Shown here: piece by piece, positions 17,641-21,017 of the stretch
Position numbering within the stretch: the stretch's first letter is position 1
Layout: each line of letters opens with the position of its first letter
Assembly: GCA_019155205.2 (NCBI GenBank)
Contig: JAHNZQ020000181.1
Span: 625,745-646,761, forward strand
Length of the DNA: 21,017 nt
DNA from: Gracilaria vermiculophylla
Lineage: Eukaryota > Rhodophyta > Florideophyceae > Gracilariales > Gracilariaceae
Direction of reading: 5' to 3'
Notes under the pieces: model-generated
Database searches by the model: none
What the model was told of the DNA's origin: nothing
Seen by the model: the letters and a program-made list of their open reading frames with translations, nothing else
Translations under genes and position numbers: made by a program

Positions 17641-18700
17641 GAGCGCAATGGCTCCGAAATTGGGCGGAAAATGTGTGCATAGCCTTTCACAAGACGCCGA
17701 TAAGAGTTGTAGTGGCGGCTATGCCAGTCGCGAATCGCAGTGACAAGATGGTCCTGTGTGGCGATGCTCCGGGCAGATAAGCGAAAGCCATGGAGGTCCA
17801 CTTCGCTGACCCCAAAGGCACAGTTCGTCTATTTGGTGAACAGCTGAGATTTGTCAAGTGCCTCAAAGACGGCACGCAATGCAGTTCGTGCTCTTCCAGT
17901 AAACGACTGCAGACAAAGAGTCCGTCCAAATACAGTAGGAGATATTGTGGGTTAAAGCCGCAAACGACGGGGGCAATGACTCATGAAAAGGCGGCGGGTG
18001 CGTTCGAGAGTACAAAGCACAGGTAGCGCCACTCGAAAGATCCAAATGGGGTCTTTAATTCTATTTTATGGCAGTCACTCTCCTTGATGCGCATCTTGTT
18101 GTAGGCGTACACTAAGGCGATCTGCGAGATGACCTTTGAGCGCACCACCTGATCCAACGCTTCATCGATAAAGAAGAGAGGCGTGGAGTTCGCAATGGTT
18201 AGACAGTTGAGACCACGATAGTTGCAGACCACACGGACCTCGCCGGATTTCGTTTTTACGAAAAACACAGGTGCTCCATGAGGAGAGCCAGAAGGAAGAA
18301 GGAGGCATTTTCGAAGTCGTGCATCCAATATGTTGCCGAGAACGAGAAGGTTTTGTGCAGAGAGCCGCATAGATGGTTGCGCACGGACCGGTTCATCGCG
18401 TCTGAATTTGATTTCAAAATCAAACTAGGGAGATGGCAGCAGAGAGTCGGGGAGCTCTTTCCGTAATACATCTTGACTCTCGTCAACAATTTCCGTTAGA
18501 TCGGGGTAGCAGTTGACGATAGAGGCCAGGATGAGGCGAATAGGGTACAGTTCGTTGGATCGTCTCTTGGCCAATCGGCGGAGTTGCTTGAATGATATCG
18601 TCTGTATTCTATCCGTTTTCGACCGAGTGTCAGAGAAATAGGAGGAACGAAAATGGATGGTGAAGCTCGATTCATTGGTGGGCGTGCTGGACAGCGAGTG
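17641..18700 (-). pseudogene. Gypsy element B: reverse transcriptase and upstream linker
   Basis: Minus-strand reading. About 18440-18620: ISFKQLRRLAKRR and LTEIVDESQDVLRKELPDSLL, the region before RT. 18370-17981: a 129-codon ORF with SPHGAPVFFVKTKSGEVRVV, NYRGLN, PLFFIDEALDQV, LVYAYNKMRIKE and KTPFGSFEWRYLCFVLSNAPAAF, all standard Ty3/Gypsy RT blocks. The catalytic YxDD reads YLDG at 17921-17932. 17801-17640: YNSYRRLVKGYAHIFRPISEPL, the thumb/connection. Protease and gag were not found; the element may be cut at about 18700 near the solo copia LTR. Confidence 0.88.
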
Positions 18701-18724
18701 GGAAGACTAATCCATGGTTGGTAG

Positions 18725-19004
18725 TAATGTAGGTTGTGCAGTAGAGTGTTTTGACAGACTTAAATCAATGCAATATTCCTTTATTTTGAACACTCGGCTT
18801 GACTTATTTCTTTCGTCAAATATAGTGCTAGGACCGTTCTTATATAGTTTCCTGAATTATTTCTTCTAAATAGCATAGTTCTATATCTTTTCTATTATAT
18901 TCAATAAAAATGTATAGTGTGTTCTTCTATAGAATCTTCTAAAAACTTCTAGATAGTTCTAGCTGTATACTTTGTTCAAGAAGCTTTTACTTGCTTCTAC
19001 AACA
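18725..19004 (-). mobile_element. Solo copia LTR
   Basis: 280 bp; on the minus strand TGTTGTAGAAGC...CTACATTA. It is flanked by a perfect 5-bp duplication GGTAG at 18720-18724 and 19005-19009. It matches the 5' LTR at 4520-4801 along its length, including the conserved TTCTATAGAA block and the ends. No primer site follows it (the copy at 4520 has one), so it is a solo LTR. The duplication also proves that the LTR of this family ends in TTA rather than CA. Confidence 0.93.
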
Positions 19005-19009
19005 GGTAG

Positions 19010-19880
19010 TGTCTGATGAAGCCATTGACGGCCCCCCCGTGATCAAAGGAAATTATTGTTGTGCTTCTTTGAAAATTCAAATTAGCGTCGTGAAACCGTC
19101 TCATCTAAACATTTTCCTGCAGCCTCCTCTTTTGTTTTTTACCAGGCTGCGCACCAATTGGTCTTTACTTCAGCCCGTAATAAGGCCGACTGCTCTGCTA
19201 TGGGTTTTCTGCAGGCTGACAATGTTGATTTTGGTATAGATTCAGCTCAAGCTGATTGCATTGGCCCTGCCAAAGATTCATTTCAGGTTAGATTGAAGTT
19301 CTTCGGTGTTTCTCTTAAACGTTTTCCGAATGATTTCGGGAGCTGCGAGGTCTTGAATGAAGGTTTTGATGGCAATCATTTAGTAAACGCCTGGGAAGGT
19401 CACGGTACTTGCTTTTTGTTGCAGATCTAACGCGAATCGTGTAATCCAGAACATGTGGTTGTCGTCACATGCACTTGAATTGACGTTTCCCTTTTGTTGT
19501 GCACAAGCTTCCAATTATTGTTACATACGGTGCTCACGAAGCGATAAATTGTTCTACAGCAGTACTTACTGTCTATCACGATTATTAGAACTAATCTACG
19601 TTGTTCTTGAAAACTGCTTCAGTCCTGACTTATCCAAAAGATACCAATGTCCGACATTCTGTTTTGAATTGCCTTCCAGGGCCACATTGTTGTTAACTGG
19701 CTCTTTGCGCGACCTAGACCGTATAAAACATGCCTTTTATGCTGTCACAAGCCGCAGCTTGCGGACACCACTCCGTACCATCTCCGCTACACACCGTTTC
19801 TCGCCGTCGCCCCTACGCACCTTCGCCACTAACCGCTCCACATTGTCCCCACTACATTTCGTTGCCATCACACGCCGTCT
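19010..19880 (+). other. Unassigned stretch with weak exon-like signals
   Basis: A pyrimidine-rich run ending ACCAG at about 19144 and a later TTTTTGTTGCAG at about 19426 both look like 3' splice sites on the plus strand, and CAG|GTTAGA at 19286/19287 resembles a donor. The frame is open from 19158 to 19430 (90 codons). The translation shows no domain I recognise. The opposite strand has several stops. This could be a decayed host exon, repeat sequence, or chance. A TATAAAA with a C-rich tract follows at about 19719-19860. Confidence 0.25.
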
Positions 19881-19893
19881 TCAGTACGCGCAA

Positions 19894-20011
19894 ATGAAGG
19901 TAAAGCAGTACAAAGCTTTGAATTAACACAGCATCATTTTATCTCAGCGTCTTGGCTTCATGTCTTTCTTCCTTAAAATTTAGTAGTAGAACTGTGCTCA
20001 TTTCTACAACA
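19894..20011 (-). repeat. Possible fragment related to the copia LTR
   Basis: On the minus strand it starts TGTTGTAGAAATGAGC at 20011. It then resembles the R/U5 part of the copia LTRs (GAAGAAAGACATGAAGCC... and a GTACTGC block), with the middle missing. The similarity is scattered and no target duplication is seen, so this is tentative. Confidence 0.3.
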
Positions 20012-20689
20012 CCACTTCTCCGTCGCACCCCGCGTCTTGTGCGAGTACGCGCGCCTTCGCTGCTTCGTGCCGCTTCGGCATCGCCTGCCTGGGAATAAGC
20101 ACTTGAGTAACTCCAGTGGTTCTGCGCAGATTCGCTTTACGTGTCATACTACTTCCGTGTACGCCTCCCCTTTTTTTGAGCACGTCCGCCCATCTCCAGC
20201 TGTTATCAGTCGGGAAAAGTTTGTCTTACAGGGTATCGTGCTCTCAGTCGCAGGGTACAGAAATCTTATTCGGACAACGGCGTGGCAGGAACCCGCGACC
20301 ACTGTATCTGGGCCAATAGCCAACAAAAAAACAGTCAAGCAACTCCGGCGCTCCTTGGCTGGCTCGCTGTATGTGTCCCAATATTTTGGTAAGTGCTCGG
20401 AGCAGTTCATGACGAGTGTTGGGGTAAACGTGCTCGAGCGTGTGAGACGATTGCGAAATGCAAGAGAGTGGTAGAGCGCGCACACAGTAGCGAGACAACG
20501 GGTACATTCCTGGCGTCCACTGTCCTGCAGCGTTTGTTCGTGGCGCGCACGGGGTTTCTTTTATATGGTGTACTCAGGCAATGAGCCCTTCAGGAAGTAA
20601 CGGAATTAAGCTGAGATCGCCGTTTCCCCTGCGTGGACAGATCACCGCGACGCACACGGCGTATTGATTTTTCAATGCTTTTTGGCTTT
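20012..20689. other. No gene supported
   Basis: Open frames exist on both strands (for example 20037-20474 plus and 20144-20485 minus) but they overlap and neither shows a recognisable domain. A TTTTATATGG at about 20560 could be a TATA-like element. Nothing else stands out. Confidence 0.35.
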
Positions 20690-20955
20690 CCGACGGCGCC
20701 GCCGCTCGCCGCTCGCCGCTCGCGCCCGCCGCTGGGGCGCGGCCGCCGCCAATAAAAGCGCCACCGCCGCGCCTCCGCTCCCCTCGCTCTCTGTCTCCGC
20801 CCGCACCCACCGCTCCGCCACCTTGCCATGCGCCCGCTGCCCTCCGCCGCACCGCGCATTCGCGCCAGCCTCCCTCCCCCGCCGCCGCATATCTACCGCC
20901 GCAGCCCCTCTCCGCCACCGCCGCTGCCGATCAGCAGCCGTCGCGCCCCCCCCCC
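20690..20955. promoter_or_regulatory. GC- and CpG-rich block, possible promoter or 5' exon
   Basis: A sharp change in composition: long C/G runs with very many CpG and CCG/GCC repeats, including GCCGCTC three times in tandem at about 20701-20721. AATAAAAGC at about 20750 could act as a TATA-like box, followed by pyrimidine-rich sequence (CCTCGCTCTCTGTCTCCG). Frames in this block are open on both strands only because of composition, so I call no protein. It could be a host gene 5' end that continues beyond the window, or a GC-rich LTR. Confidence 0.35.
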
Positions 20956-21017
20956 GTTGAGTGGTTGTTTCCTGTTTCGCTCGTTTGGTATCCTTTTTCT
21001 TGTGGTGCTTGTCGAAG

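Noticed and set aside
20037..20485. Overlapping 145-codon (+) and 113-codon (-) ORFs
   Set aside because: Both strands are open by chance over the same bases and neither translation shows recognisable features.
20574..20960. Arg/Ala/Gly- or Pro/Ala-rich ORFs on both strands at the right edge
   Set aside because: Open frames here follow from extreme GC content, which removes stop codons; no protein-like pattern is seen.
1..21017. A bacterial defence, toxin or biosynthetic system
   Set aside because: No operon-like gene packing, ribosome-binding sites or bacterial protein families are present; the window is eukaryotic and retrotransposon-filled.

Overview
The window looks like a transposon-dense, intergenic or heterochromatic stretch of an animal genome, most likely an arthropod. 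The evidence is a Ty1/copia element with a copia-type half-tRNA(iMet) primer site, two Ty3/Gypsy elements, and no bacterial gene architecture. The species cannot be told from the sequence. No intact cellular gene was found; almost everything recognisable is decayed LTR retrotransposon.

Layout. (1) 1-834, + strand: the 3' end of a Ty3/Gypsy element, here called family B: pol C-terminus, polypurine tract, then LTR. (2) 835-954: six units of an exact 20-bp tandem repeat at the broken junction with the next element. (3) 955-4801, - strand: a Ty1/copia element with RT, integrase, protease, gag, primer-binding site and 5' LTR. Its RNase H and 3' LTR are missing. (4) 4802-6880: mostly unassigned, with one Ala/Ser/Pro-rich ORF at 6121-6561. 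(5) About 6880-15238, - strand: a long Ty3/Gypsy element (family A) with 5' LTR, leader, gag with zinc-knuckle remnants, protease, RT, RNase H, integrase, GPY/F-like module and a C-terminal chromodomain. It is interrupted by three solo LTRs: two 335-bp copies of one family at 6994-7328 and 9639-9973, and a 555-bp relative of its own LTR at 8402-8956. Each solo LTR has a perfect 5-bp target-site duplication. (6) 15239-about 18700, - strand: a second family-B element whose LTR abuts the family-A LTR at a single-base boundary, consistent with A having inserted into B. (7) 18725-19004: a solo copia LTR with a perfect GGTAG duplication. (8) 19010-21017: unassigned sequence with a weak exon-like stretch, a possible copia-LTR fragment, and a very GC- and CpG-rich block at about 20690-20955 that could be a host promoter or 5' exon.

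How it fits together. This is a nested graveyard with a readable relative order. Family B came before family A; the family-C and A-like LTRs landed in A and later lost their internal parts by LTR-LTR recombination. All three reverse transcriptases have lost the catalytic YxDD box and all three integrases have altered active-site residues, so no element here is autonomous. I found no convincing new enzymatic system. The most interesting structures are the precisely footprinted nested LTRs, including one that splits a chromodomain, the A-like LTR nested inside a family-A element, the chromodomain-type tails on both Gypsy families, and the 20-bp tandem array at the copia break.
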